Assembly: GCA_045122895.1 (NCBI GenBank)
Contig: JBGVIE010000008.1
Span: forward strand, 17,048-81,047
Length of the DNA: 64,000 bases
Source of the DNA: RGIG1934 sp045122895
GTDB lineage: Bacteria > Bacillota > Clostridia > Lachnospirales > Lachnospiraceae
Reading direction: 5' to 3'
Part shown: piece after piece, positions 52,681-61,227 of the stretch
How positions within the stretch are numbered: the stretch's first letter is position 1
Layout of the letters: every line of letters starts with the position of its first letter
Program-made: the position numbers and the translations under genes
Notes under the pieces: model-generated
What the model was told of the DNA's origin: nothing
The model's input: only the letters and a program-made list of their open reading frames with translations
The model's database searches: none

Positions 52681-54015
52681 TTACTCTGCCTCTCGCTTTT
52701 TCTTATATTCACTGCATTTTTTTATAAAATTATCTGCCGCCTCTCTATTTCCGTAGAAATATATGTGTGGAAATCCTGCATACATATTTTCATTAAGATG
52801 CACCGACTTGTAATTAGTCTGATTGCTAAGCTTAGTTATATCCATATCACTTCCGTTATTATCACTGTCAAAATAGTGAAATTCATGGGCGCTTACACAA
52901 ATATTACTGTCTCCAAACAAACTGTCCTTATCTGATTTCATATTCACATATCCAAACCTTACAAGACGCTCTTTTTTTGTAACTGTTCCATTAATCACAC
53001 CCGCCATCTTATACTCATCATCAGTTTTAATGCAGTCGTGAAGATACATAAACCCACCACACTCTGCAATTATTGGAACTTTATTCACACACTCCCTGAC
53101 ACTTTTTAACATGTCAATATTAGAAGATAATTCAGAAAGATACAGTTCAGGATAACCTCCCGGAATAATAATTCCATCTATTTCATCCGGCACTTTTTTG
53201 TCTCTAAGTGGTGAAAAATAGCAAACCTCACAGCCGGCTTTTTCAAGATACGATACATTATCATTGTATATAAAACAGAATGCTTCATCTTTTGCAATTG
53301 CAATCCTCGGCTTGTTATCTACTACTTTGTCGTATGCTACAGCTATCTCTATATTTGCCACGTCTGCCAGATTAACTATATCATCTAACATAAGGTTCTC
53401 TTCAACTGCTTTTGAAAGAAGATCTACTTTTTCCTTAAGACCTGCAACCTCATCTGCTGTTACAAGTCCAAGATGCCTTGATTCTAAGCTGTATTCCCTG
53501 TTAAACGGGAGGCGACCAAGATACTTAAGCCCCATCTCCCTGCAAATATCCATCGCCATACCTGTAAGACCCTCAGGCAGCCTGTTAAATACAACGCCCT
53601 TTATGTTATTCTCTTTGTAGTTAACAAAACCACTGATTACCGCACCCATAGATTCGCTCATTCCCTTGCAGTCCAATACAAGAATCACAGGTGTATCCGT
53701 TATTCTGCTTACCTCTGCTGATGAACCCTTTCCCAGCACTCCGTCATAGAAGCCCATAACACCTTCTATAACAGAAAAATCTTTTGAATAATCCCTCAGC
53801 AGATGACATATTGTAGCTTCATCACAAAAGATACTATCAAGATTTCTGCCACTTGCACCAAGTATTTTTCCATGAAACATAGGATCAATATAATCCGGAC
53901 CACACTTAAAAGAGGATACCTCATACCCTCTTTTCATCAAGGCACTGATAAGCCCTATTGTAAGCGTCGTCTTTCCCGAACCGCTGTTTGTTCCTGCAAT
54001 CATTATTCTTTTCAT
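52681..54015 (-). CDS. cbiA: Cobyrinate a,c-diamide synthase
   Basis: This glutamine amidotransferase amidates cobyrinic acid at the a and c side chains. It has 444 residues. The N-terminal P-loop domain is MIAGTNSGSGKTTLTIGL and the middle block is GVMGFYDGV. The amidotransferase domain has IIPGGYPELYLSEL and Cys in IAECGGFMYLHD. It overlaps the cbiET stop by one base. Confidence 0.96.
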   Translation of the reverse strand: MKRIMIAGTNSGSGKTTLTIGLISALMKRGYEVSSFKCGPDYIDPMFHGKILGASGRNLDSIFCDEATICHLLRDYSKDFSVIEGVMGFYDGVLGKGSSAEVSRITDTPVILVLDCKGMSESMGAVISGFVNYKENNIKGVVFNRLPEGLTGMAMDICREMGLKYLGRLPFNREYSLESRHLGLVTADEVAGLKEKVDLLSKAVEENLMLDDIVNLADVANIEIAVAYDKVVDNKPRIAIAKDEAFCFIYNDNVSYLEKAGCEVCYFSPLRDKKVPDEIDGIIIPGGYPELYLSELSSNIDMLKSVRECVNKVPIIAECGGFMYLHDCIKTDDEYKMAGVINGTVTKKERLVRFGYVNMKSDKDSLFGDSNICVSAHEFHYFDSDNNGSDMDITKLSNQTNYKSVHLNENMYAGFPHIYFYGNREAADNFIKKCSEYKKKREAE

Positions 54016-55211
54016 TATCTGTCTCCAATTATAAAAATAGGATTTTCACCATTTAGAAGCGTATGACTTCCTATTTTTCTCGTGGTGGCAACTGATATCT
54101 CTGTAACAAAATATTCTCTGTCATATTTTTTAAACTCACTGATAGCTGCCGACAAAGTCTCAAGTGATATTGCTGTTACTACCACTCTGCAATTATTATT
54201 TTTGCTGACAACATATTCAAATACTTTATCAAGACTTCCGCTGCTTCCTCCTACAAACACCACATCAGGTGAAGGCATATCAAAAAGGCCGGCTTTTATA
54301 TCTTTGTGAACCACAATGATGTTGTCACAGGAGAATTTTTTTGCATTCTCACGGGTGAGGTGTATGGCATCGCTATTCTTATCAATCCCATACACCTTAC
54401 CTTTTACCGCCTGTTTTGCCATCTCCACAGACACCGAACCTGTACCACATCCTATGTCAACGCAGACGCTGCCACTTTCAACCCTAAGCTTTGACATAAC
54501 TACCGCCCTTACACAAGACTTAGTCATTGGAACTTCACTTCTTACAAATTCCTCATCATCTATTCCTGTCATAACAAAGCGTTCATAATTCTCATTCACC
54601 ACAAGCATTACACACAAATTGTCAGTTTCTAAAGCTAACATATTGCCCGCTTTTCCTGTATGAATTTTTTCGCCTTCCATACCGAGTCTCTCACCTATAT
54701 ATACATCTGTGTGGGCAAGTGAATATTCACACAGCCTGTCACATACCTTTGCAGCACTGTACTCTCCACCAAGCAGAAAAAATGTCTTATGATGTGTTGC
54801 CACCTCCCTTGCAATATTGGCTTCAAGCCCATGAAGACTCACAACATTCACATCATTCCAGGTAACATTTATCCTGTTGCAGAAATACACAAAGGATGAA
54901 ATTCCACTAACCACTTTCACATCATAAATATCTGCAAGCTTTTGTCTTAACTTGCTACTTCCACTGAAAAATCCAATATCTCCCGACATTAAAACGGCTA
55001 TGTTTTTGTCAGAATGCTTCTTAATATACTCCACGATTTCATCACTTTTGTATTCTTCGACCAGCTCCTTTTCACCTTCCCCCAAAAGATGCTTTACGCT
55101 ATTTATCATTCTGCCTGAACCGATTAAAACATCTGCAGCCTGTATATAATTCTTAGCCTCAACAGTCAGTGTATTGTTACCCTCAAGACCTGTCCCTATT
55201 ATATAAATCAT
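54015..55211 (-). CDS. cbiET: Fused precorrin-6Y C5,15-methyltransferase (CbiE-CbiT)
   Basis: Two enzymes of the anaerobic pathway are fused into 398 residues. Residues 1-195 are CbiE, a tetrapyrrole methylase (MIYIIGTGLEG, VLMSGDIGFFSGSSKL). Residues about 200-398 are CbiT, a Rossmann methyltransferase and decarboxylase (VCVDIGCGTGSVSVEMA). Together they methylate C5 and C15 and remove the acetate carboxyl. The start overlaps cbiJ by 29 bases. Confidence 0.94.
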   Translation of the reverse strand: MIYIIGTGLEGNNTLTVEAKNYIQAADVLIGSGRMINSVKHLLGEGEKELVEEYKSDEIVEYIKKHSDKNIAVLMSGDIGFFSGSSKLRQKLADIYDVKVVSGISSFVYFCNRINVTWNDVNVVSLHGLEANIAREVATHHKTFFLLGGEYSAAKVCDRLCEYSLAHTDVYIGERLGMEGEKIHTGKAGNMLALETDNLCVMLVVNENYERFVMTGIDDEEFVRSEVPMTKSCVRAVVMSKLRVESGSVCVDIGCGTGSVSVEMAKQAVKGKVYGIDKNSDAIHLTRENAKKFSCDNIIVVHKDIKAGLFDMPSPDVVFVGGSSGSLDKVFEYVVSKNNNCRVVVTAISLETLSAAISEFKKYDREYFVTEISVATTRKIGSHTLLNGENPIFIIGDR

Positions 55212-55935
55212 CTATATACCTCATCACTTCTTTTGCTGTAAGACCACTCTCCACCGGTCTCTTTATCACCAAAGCCTCCATATCAAGCCTATTTGCCGCC
55301 TTTATTTTATCCTCATATCCACCTGCACTACCACCGTCTTTTGTAATCAGATATGCATTTTTTCTTATGGAGAAATGAAACATATTCTCATCAAAAGAAA
55401 ACGGTCCACGCTTTGCTATTATGTACTCCTTCTTAAATCCCAGTTTTTTGCACATATCTACAATCTCTTCACTGTCCAGGACTCTTATCATACACCTGTC
55501 CTGATAACCTGAAAGCCCTGTTAACTCTTTTAGCTCTTTACTTCCGGTTGTCACAAAAATATTTCCATCTCTGTCTCTTAAATAACTAATTATATCAGTC
55601 AGGCTGTCAAACTGCTTTACATTTTTATTTTGACTTTCTTCTCTTATTACTCTTAGACACTTAATATCAAGTCCTTCTACCGCATCCTTAATATTTCTTG
55701 TAACCTCCGTAGCATAAGGATGTGTTGCGTCTATAACCAGATGTATGTTTTTGCCTATGAAAAAATTACGCATTTTTTTTGCATCCATTCTGTCATTAAG
55801 TACAGTTATATAATCAGATTGTGGTAACAGGTTCGCTCCATAATCTGATGCTACGCTCACATAAGCTTTTATTCTGTTGTCAGAAAGATATTCCGCGATT
55901 TCTCGTCCTTCAGTTGTTCCTCCAAATATAATCAT
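55183..55935 (-). CDS. cbiJ: Cobalt-precorrin-6A reductase
   Basis: This NAD(P)H-dependent reductase (CbiJ/CobK family) has 250 residues. Marks are MIIFGGTTEGREIAEYL, HLVIDATHPYATEVTRNI and KRGPFSFDENMFHF. It starts in an ATGA overlap with the cbiH stop. Confidence 0.94.
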   Translation of the reverse strand: MIIFGGTTEGREIAEYLSDNRIKAYVSVASDYGANLLPQSDYITVLNDRMDAKKMRNFFIGKNIHLVIDATHPYATEVTRNIKDAVEGLDIKCLRVIREESQNKNVKQFDSLTDIISYLRDRDGNIFVTTGSKELKELTGLSGYQDRCMIRVLDSEEIVDMCKKLGFKKEYIIAKRGPFSFDENMFHFSIRKNAYLITKDGGSAGGYEDKIKAANRLDMEALVIKRPVESGLTAKEVMRYIDDLYNRDRS

Positions 55936-56660
55936 GCGTTTTTATATCCTCTTGGTGTTACCATTTTACCATCTATAATAACCGTCTGGCTATTGCCAAT
56001 AAACACGGTTGTAAACATATTTACCTGCTCATCCCTAAGCTCTCTTAGCGTCATAAGCTTATATTCTTCCCCATCTCTTCCAATGTTCATAACGTACCCG
56101 CACACTGTATCTTCATCTCTATATTCCAGCAAAATATCACAGGCTCTTTTTAAATAATCTGCTCGTTTCTTCGATGAAGGATTATACAGAGCTATCTCAA
56201 AATCGCCCATTGCTGCGCATCTTAATCTGTTCTCGATTGTCTCCATGGGAGTAAGCAAATCTGACAGACTGATAACACAAAAATCATGTGTCATCGGTGC
56301 GCCAAGAACTGCTGAGCCTGATATCGCTGCTGTCACACCCGGTATAACCTCAATCTCAACATTCTTGTAGTTACACGCCAACTGATAAGCAAGACCTGCC
56401 ATACCATATACAACACTATCTCCGCTGCATACGATTGCAACATTTCTGCCCTCGCTGACAAGCTTTAGCGCAAGCTCTACTCTGTCCGTCTCTTTTCTCA
56501 TGGGTGTGGACTCATATTCCTTACCGGGAAAATACTGTTTTATCAGTTCCACATACACAGTATATCCAACTATTATATCACTGTTTTCTATTGCATTCTT
56601 AGCTTCTATGGTCATCCCTTCATAACTTCCGGGACCAAATCCTACCAAATAAAGTTTCAC
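55932..56660 (-). CDS. cbiH: Cobalt-precorrin-3 C17-methyltransferase
   Basis: This tetrapyrrole methylase carries out C17 methylation and ring contraction. It has 242 residues. Marks are LYLVGFGPGSYEGMT, IVCSGDSVVYGMAGL, IPGVTAAISGSAVLGAPM and LYNPSSKKRADYL. It overlaps cbiG by four bases. Confidence 0.95.
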   Translation of the reverse strand: MKLYLVGFGPGSYEGMTIEAKNAIENSDIIVGYTVYVELIKQYFPGKEYESTPMRKETDRVELALKLVSEGRNVAIVCSGDSVVYGMAGLAYQLACNYKNVEIEVIPGVTAAISGSAVLGAPMTHDFCVISLSDLLTPMETIENRLRCAAMGDFEIALYNPSSKKRADYLKRACDILLEYRDEDTVCGYVMNIGRDGEEYKLMTLRELRDEQVNMFTTVFIGNSQTVIIDGKMVTPRGYKNA

Positions 56661-57694
56661 ATTTTCCTCCTTGCCAGTGCCATCGTCACACCATTTTTCG
56701 CTGTCTTCTTTACAAAAAGCTCGTCACCTTTTGCTATGGCACTTCTCTCACACACATTGTCAACGCCCGTAACACTGCGTACAAATTCCGATTTTGTAAA
56801 TTCTCCTTCTATCCTGTTCAAACTGGATTCACTGAAGAATTCACTTTCTATATCGTACTTCTCACAGAAATCATTTATTGCTTTTTCATCCTGTTTTATA
56901 TCTATTGAGTGAATTTTCAATACCCTGTTTATATCTATTTTATTATCTTTGAGCCTGTCTGATATCTCTCTTTCAAACACTTCTGACTCAATATTCTTCC
57001 TGCACCCGACACCTATTATTATATCTCTTTTGATAAGGTAAAGTGCATTTGCCTTATCCAAAGGTGTCTCCTTTAAGATTCTGACAGACAGCTCTTTATC
57101 ATCAAGCTCACTTTCGTCTTCAACTATCTCAATCTCATCCGGAAGCTTATCTGTCTTAACCCCTGGTTCTACATATGCCTTCACTGTTTCTCCGTTAAGC
57201 ATGGCTGCTGCCACCTCTTTTGCTTTAGATAGACTAAGAAGTTTTAAATTATTTTTCTTTGCGAAAACATCTGGTGCAAAATGTCCACTCACATCTGTTG
57301 CAGTGGTTATCACAGGAGTCGCTCCGACTATATCAGCTATGTACTTTGTAAATTCATTGCCTCCTCCGATATGACCTGAGAGAACAGATATGGCAAAATT
57401 AGCCATAACATCAACCACCATCACAGCCGGGTCCTTATCTTTTCCCTGCATAAGTCCGTCAAGCATTCTGACTGCCATAGCCACTGCTCCGATAAAAATA
57501 ACATAATCGTATTTTTCAACAAAGGCTGTCCTCATAGTATCTTTGCCACTTGTAAACGATATTGAATTACTTTCACCAATGTATTTATGAAATGCATATT
57601 CTCTTACATCGTATTCTGTTTCTATTGATTTACTTATTAAATTGGAAAGTTCTACGCCTTTATTGGTAAAGGACATTATAAGTACTTTTGACAT
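56657..57694 (-). CDS. cbiG: Cobalt-precorrin-5A hydrolase
   Basis: This enzyme opens the delta-lactone and releases acetaldehyde in the anaerobic pathway. It has 345 residues. N-terminal and central blocks are FIGAVAMAVRMLDGL and SVLSGHIGGGNEFTKYIAD followed by ITTATDVSGHFAPDVFAK. The C-terminal CobE-like domain begins IGVGCRKNIESEVF. It lies directly after cbiF. Confidence 0.94.
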   Translation of the reverse strand: MSKVLIMSFTNKGVELSNLISKSIETEYDVREYAFHKYIGESNSISFTSGKDTMRTAFVEKYDYVIFIGAVAMAVRMLDGLMQGKDKDPAVMVVDVMANFAISVLSGHIGGGNEFTKYIADIVGATPVITTATDVSGHFAPDVFAKKNNLKLLSLSKAKEVAAAMLNGETVKAYVEPGVKTDKLPDEIEIVEDESELDDKELSVRILKETPLDKANALYLIKRDIIIGVGCRKNIESEVFEREISDRLKDNKIDINRVLKIHSIDIKQDEKAINDFCEKYDIESEFFSESSLNRIEGEFTKSEFVRSVTGVDNVCERSAIAKGDELFVKKTAKNGVTMALARRKM

Positions 57695-58450
57695 TTATTC
57701 AATCGCCTTTCTAAATTCCGTCTCAAAGGTTTTATCATAGAGCTTTGAAAGCTCGTAATCATCTCCTAAGAAATTCCCAACTATCACAAGTGCTGTCTTT
57801 GTAATATTGTTCTTCTTTGCAGTTTCACATATGTCTTTAACTGTGCATCTCATAACCTTTTCCTCCGGCCATGTAGCCTTATACACAATTGCTGCCGGTG
57901 TATCCTCACTGTATCCACCCTCTACAAGCTCTTTTGTTAATTCTCCCAAAAGTCCCATACTAAGAAATATTACCATTGTACTGCCATGTGCCGCAAGACT
58001 TCTTATGCTCTCTTTTTCCGGCACCGGAGTTCTGCCCGCCATTCTTGTAATCATAACTGTTTGTGATACATTTGGAAGTGTGTATTCTGCCTTAAGTGCT
58101 GCTGCCGCACCGCAAAAAGAGCTGACTCCCGGGCAGTATGCATACTCTATATTTTTCTCCTTAAGTCTGTCCATCTGCTCTCGTATGGCACCGTATATAC
58201 AAGGGTCTCCCGTGTGAAGCCGCACTGTCATAAGCTTATTCTTCTCCGCCTCATAAATAACCTCCATAACCTCATCAAGATTCATAGTTGCACTGTTATA
58301 AATCCTGCACTCTGACTTCGCCATAGCAAGAAGCTCTTTATTCACAAGTGAGCCTGCATATATAATCACATCTGCCTCTTTTATCAAAGCAGCACCCCTT
58401 AGTGTAATCAAATCTGTTGCTCCAGGTCCTGCACCTACAAAATTAACCAT
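57695..58450 (-). CDS. cbiF: Cobalt-precorrin-4 C11-methyltransferase
   Basis: This tetrapyrrole methylase has 251 residues. Marks are VNFVGAGPGATDLITLRG, VRLHTGDPCIYGAIREQMD, CPGVSSFCGAAAALKAEYTLP and VYKATWPEEKVMR. It overlaps cbiD by eight bases. Confidence 0.95.
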   Translation of the reverse strand: MVNFVGAGPGATDLITLRGAALIKEADVIIYAGSLVNKELLAMAKSECRIYNSATMNLDEVMEVIYEAEKNKLMTVRLHTGDPCIYGAIREQMDRLKEKNIEYAYCPGVSSFCGAAAALKAEYTLPNVSQTVMITRMAGRTPVPEKESIRSLAAHGSTMVIFLSMGLLGELTKELVEGGYSEDTPAAIVYKATWPEEKVMRCTVKDICETAKKNNITKTALVIVGNFLGDDYELSKLYDKTFETEFRKAIE

Positions 58451-59588
58451 TCTCTTCCTCCAAAATCTTGTTCTTTATTTCATCTGCATAACTGGTTTTT
58501 CCAATTATTCCATATACATTTGAAAAAATAATTGCCCCAACCTTTATCTCTTCTTTCACTTTGTTCTGGAGATAATAATGTATTCTCTCCATCAAAATAT
58601 CTATCATTTTCTCATACTGTGGCTCTTTTCTTAGAATAGCTACCGCGTCATCAACTGTCACACATTCTGCAAGCTGCATTAGCGCTTCGCCGGCTATTCC
58701 TGCCAGTACTCCACAGGTTATAAGTACCTCCATTCTCCCATCTGCATTAGAAGAATGGGTATTCATAATTCCTGCACCAAGCTTTACCATTTTTCCTATA
58801 TGCCCCACAAGTAGCACTCCCTCAAAGTCATACTCCAAGGCAATCTCTAAGGCTTCACCGATAAAATTACTGCAGGTCACACTTTTTTCTAATACCTCAG
58901 GCATCTCCTGTTTCAAAAAAGTCTTACCGTAATTGCCAAGAGTCACAAGGATGTTTTTCCTGTTACATTCTCTTAGCATATTCTCTTCAATTCTTATAGT
59001 CTCTATAAGTGCCTGACTGCTCATGGGCTCAACTATCCCTGTAGTTCCAATTATCGACAAACCGCCTTCTATTCCAAGCTTTGGATTAAAAGTCTTCTTC
59101 GCGATTTCTTCACCACCCGGTATGCTTATGGTAACCAAAAGAGAACCTGTATACTCCTGTTCCTCCATAACTTCAAGCAAATGCTCTTTTATCATTCTTC
59201 GAGGTGTTTTATTTATCGCGGCATTGCCAACCGGCTGGTCAAGTCCCTTCTTCGTAACAGTACCTATTCCCTCCCCGCCTTCTATCACAACTCTGTCAAC
59301 TGCTTCTATAATGCTAACCTTCGCATATACCAGAATTCCTTTTGTAATATCAGGGTCATCTCCTGAATCTTTTTTTATCGCACATTTTACAAATCCTTCT
59401 TCTCTTGTGATATCAAGAACCTCCAGTACTAAATCGATACCTTTTGGCGTACTTATGCGTACCTCTTCAATATCATTTCCTGACAAAAGCATAATAGCTG
59501 CCGCCTTTGCCGCCGCTGTGGCACAAGAGCCTGTTGTATAGCCACATCTTAACTTTTCTTTTCCTCTAGAAATATATTCGTCTAACAT
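58443..59588 (-). CDS. cbiD: Cobalt-precorrin-5B C1-methyltransferase
   Basis: This enzyme performs the C1 methylation of the anaerobic pathway, and its fold is unlike the other methylases. It has 381 residues. Marks are LRCGYTTGSCATAAAKAAA, IKKDSGDDPDITKG, GEGIGTVTKKGLDQPVG and THSSNADGRMEVL. Its start overlaps the cbiL remnant by seven bases. Confidence 0.95.
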   Translation of the reverse strand: MLDEYISRGKEKLRCGYTTGSCATAAAKAAAIMLLSGNDIEEVRISTPKGIDLVLEVLDITREEGFVKCAIKKDSGDDPDITKGILVYAKVSIIEAVDRVVIEGGEGIGTVTKKGLDQPVGNAAINKTPRRMIKEHLLEVMEEQEYTGSLLVTISIPGGEEIAKKTFNPKLGIEGGLSIIGTTGIVEPMSSQALIETIRIEENMLRECNRKNILVTLGNYGKTFLKQEMPEVLEKSVTCSNFIGEALEIALEYDFEGVLLVGHIGKMVKLGAGIMNTHSSNADGRMEVLITCGVLAGIAGEALMQLAECVTVDDAVAILRKEPQYEKMIDILMERIHYYLQNKVKEEIKVGAIIFSNVYGIIGKTSYADEIKNKILEEENG

Positions 59589-59851
59589 TTGTCTCCATCT
59601 TTACAAATCAATGTAGTAAAATAACCACATCCATATTTTAAATCTTCTTTACTTTCATATATTTTCTGCGTGTCAAGACCACAATTTTCCACGCCTTTTA
59701 TCACTGCAGCGCTCATATCAAATGCCATAGTTTTATCGCCCTTTGTACGCGGAACCATTATGTAATTTACTTTTTTTAAAACTGATACTGCTTTAAGAGT
59801 CATAAGTTCAAAGTCACCGGGACCAACACTTACTCCATATAATTTCGCCAT
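59582..59851 (-). pseudogene. cbiL: cbiL remnant with large in-frame internal deletion
   Basis: An open frame of 89 codons remains where the family needs about 220-240. Residues 1-46 (KLYGVSVGPGDFELMTLKA, VPRTKGDKTMAFDM) match the N-terminus of cobalt-precorrin-2 C20-methyltransferase. Residues about 50-89 (VENCGLDTQKIYESKED then GYFTTLICK) match its C-terminal end. The whole centre, with the SAM-binding and active-site loops, is missing. Start, ribosome site and coupling to cbiD are intact, so the frame may be kept for coupling. It is very unlikely to be active. Confidence 0.75.
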
Positions 59852-59854
59852 AAC

Positions 59855-60493
59855 TCACCTCTCATACATCTGATATAAAATTGCATTGCATATAGCTGCT
59901 GCCACTGTACTTCCGCCTTTTCTTCCATCTGCAACAATATGTGGGATGCCTGATTTCTTTATGAGTTCCTTTGACTGAACCACATTTACAAATCCAACAG
60001 GAACTCCTATCACAAGCTTTGGTACAAAGCTTTTATCCTCTATACATTCCGAAAGTCTTATCAGTGCTGTAGGGGCATTTCCCACCACATATATTACCTC
60101 TCTGTCAGAGTAGAGCTCCTTTGCCTTATCTACAGATACTAAGGCTCGTGTGACTCCAAGCTCTTTAGCCCTGCCTGCTACATCTTCATCAGCCATAAAA
60201 CATTCAACGCTGCAATTATATTTTGCAAGAGCTGCCTTGCTGATTCCTGTCTTTGCCATATTGGTATCTGTCACAATAACCGCACCGTTTCGAATACACT
60301 CCATTGCAATTTTCACAGCATCCTTTGAGAACTTCATATTGTCAAGGTAGTCAAAATCCGCTGTGGTATGAATAACTCGCTTTACCACAAGCTTCTCCTC
60401 TTCAGACAGATGGGAGGTGTCTTTTAACTCGCTTTCAATTATCTCCATACTTCTCTTCTCTATGTCCTGTGGCTTCACATTCTCGATTTCCAT
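59855..60493 (-). CDS. cbiC: Cobalt-precorrin-8 methylmutase
   Basis: This enzyme moves the C11 methyl group to C12, giving cobyrinic acid. It has 212 residues. The catalytic His42 is in RVIHTTADFDY. Further marks are GAVIVTDTNMAKTGI, YVVGNAPTALIRL and VGVPVGFVNVVQSKE. It is the first gene of the corrin operon, 38 bases after an attenuator-like hairpin. Confidence 0.96.
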   Translation of the reverse strand: MEIENVKPQDIEKRSMEIIESELKDTSHLSEEEKLVVKRVIHTTADFDYLDNMKFSKDAVKIAMECIRNGAVIVTDTNMAKTGISKAALAKYNCSVECFMADEDVAGRAKELGVTRALVSVDKAKELYSDREVIYVVGNAPTALIRLSECIEDKSFVPKLVIGVPVGFVNVVQSKELIKKSGIPHIVADGRKGGSTVAAAICNAILYQMYER

Positions 60494-60531
60494 CTAGTCT
60501 TCTCTCCATTTTAAACTTTTTTGCTAAAAAT

Positions 60532-60602
60532 ACAAGAGAGCCGGATTACTCCGACTCTCTTAAGTATGCATCCGCAAATGCATACCCCAATTAGTACCTA
60601 TT
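60532..60602 (-). promoter_or_regulatory. Short two-hairpin leader with terminator before cbiC
   Basis: The minus-strand leader is only about 65 bases. Hairpin 1 is GTATGCA-TTTGCGGA-TGCATAC. Hairpin 2 is AAGAGAGTCGG-AGTAAT-CCGGCTCTCTT followed by GTATTTTT, an intrinsic terminator shape, all before the cbiC ribosome site. I find none of the B12-riboswitch landmarks. Its signal is unknown. Confidence 0.6.
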
Positions 60603-60631
60603 AATATACAGCAACTACTGAAAAAATGCAA
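60603..60631 (-). promoter_or_regulatory. Promoter of the corrin operon
   Basis: TTGCAT, 17 bases and TATATT are read on the minus strand. The start of transcription should be near 60596. It lies within six bases of the end of the Abi-like pseudogene. Confidence 0.6.
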
Positions 60632-60635
60632 GTTT

Positions 60636-60847
60636 TTATAAAAAACTTTTCAAAACATTCATTCTTGATATCAAATCCGGATGAATCACTATCGTAGCAA
60701 CATTAGGATTAACAGCTCTTCTATAATTGTCTGTAATCTTCTCAAATATCCTGTATTAATGAGTTGACGCTTCTGTTTTGACCCTTGTATTGAAATTCCA
60801 CTATCTCGTAAATGTCTCATCAGATCATCTGTTTTTTTATAACTCAT
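60636..60847 (-). pseudogene. Chimeric Abi-type (AbiD/F-like) pseudogene
   Basis: A GGGAGGGG ribosome site and ATG open a 52-codon frame whose first 34 residues (MSYKKTDDLMRHLRDSGISI through QLINTGY) look like the N-terminus of Abi_2 family abortive-infection proteins. After TGY the match stops and the frame ends at 60689. In a neighbouring frame the DNA continues as IFEKITDNYRRAVNPNVATI and HPDLISRMNVLKSFL to a stop at 60636, apparently the C-terminus of another or the same protein. It looks like two gene ends joined by deletion. Confidence 0.6.
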
Positions 60848-60906
60848 AAACCCCTCCCAAAATTAACAGTCAATGTATAACCTAATCCCTTCCTATATTT
60901 TTACTT

Positions 60907-60934
60907 ATTATATAATATTGTTAATATTTTGCAA
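60907..60934 (-). promoter_or_regulatory. Possible promoter of the Abi-like pseudogene
   Basis: TTGCAA, 16 bases and TATAAT are read on the minus strand, about 60 bases before the pseudogene ATG. Confidence 0.4.
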
Positions 60935-60962
60935 TATATATTTATTATCTATTGTTTTTCTC

Positions 60963-60992
60963 TTGTTAATGCCATATATTTCGTGATATAAT
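60963..60992 (+). promoter_or_regulatory. Promoter of the DUF4250-methyltransferase pair
   Basis: TTGTTA, 18 bases and TATAAT with a TGA extension. The start is expected near 60999, about 29 bases before the ATG. Confidence 0.6.
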
Positions 60993-61027
60993 ATGCGCTG
61001 CAAAAAAAATCAGGAATGGAGAGAAAT

Positions 61028-61213
61028 ATGAATTCATTAAATTTACCTAAAGACCCGGTTTTATTACTTAGCTTTGTAAATACTAATCTTAGAGACAATT
61101 ATGAAGATCTTACGGAATTTTGTGCTGCCTTTGGTGCAGATATCAATGATATCGTTGGTAAACTCCGCAAGATAAATTACGTATATGATGAAAAACAGAA
61201 TCAGTTTAAATAG
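61028..61213 (+). CDS. DUF4250 small protein
   Basis: This 61-residue cytosolic protein matches what I recall of DUF4250, with the opening LPKDPVLLLSFVNTNLRDNY and the end INYVYDEKQNQFK. A helix-turn-helix-like fold is plausible from the central LTEFCAAFGADINDIVGKL. The ATG at 61028 follows GGAG; an in-frame ATG 12 bases upstream overlaps that site. It lies 14 bases before the methyltransferase gene. Function unknown. Confidence 0.8.
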   Translation: MNSLNLPKDPVLLLSFVNTNLRDNYEDLTEFCAAFGADINDIVGKLRKINYVYDEKQNQFK

Positions 61214-61227
61214 AAAGTGGTGACTTT

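Noticed and set aside
60494..60640. Cobalamin riboswitch upstream of cbiC
   Set aside because: The B12 box and the AGGTGAAA-type word are absent and the leader is far too short.
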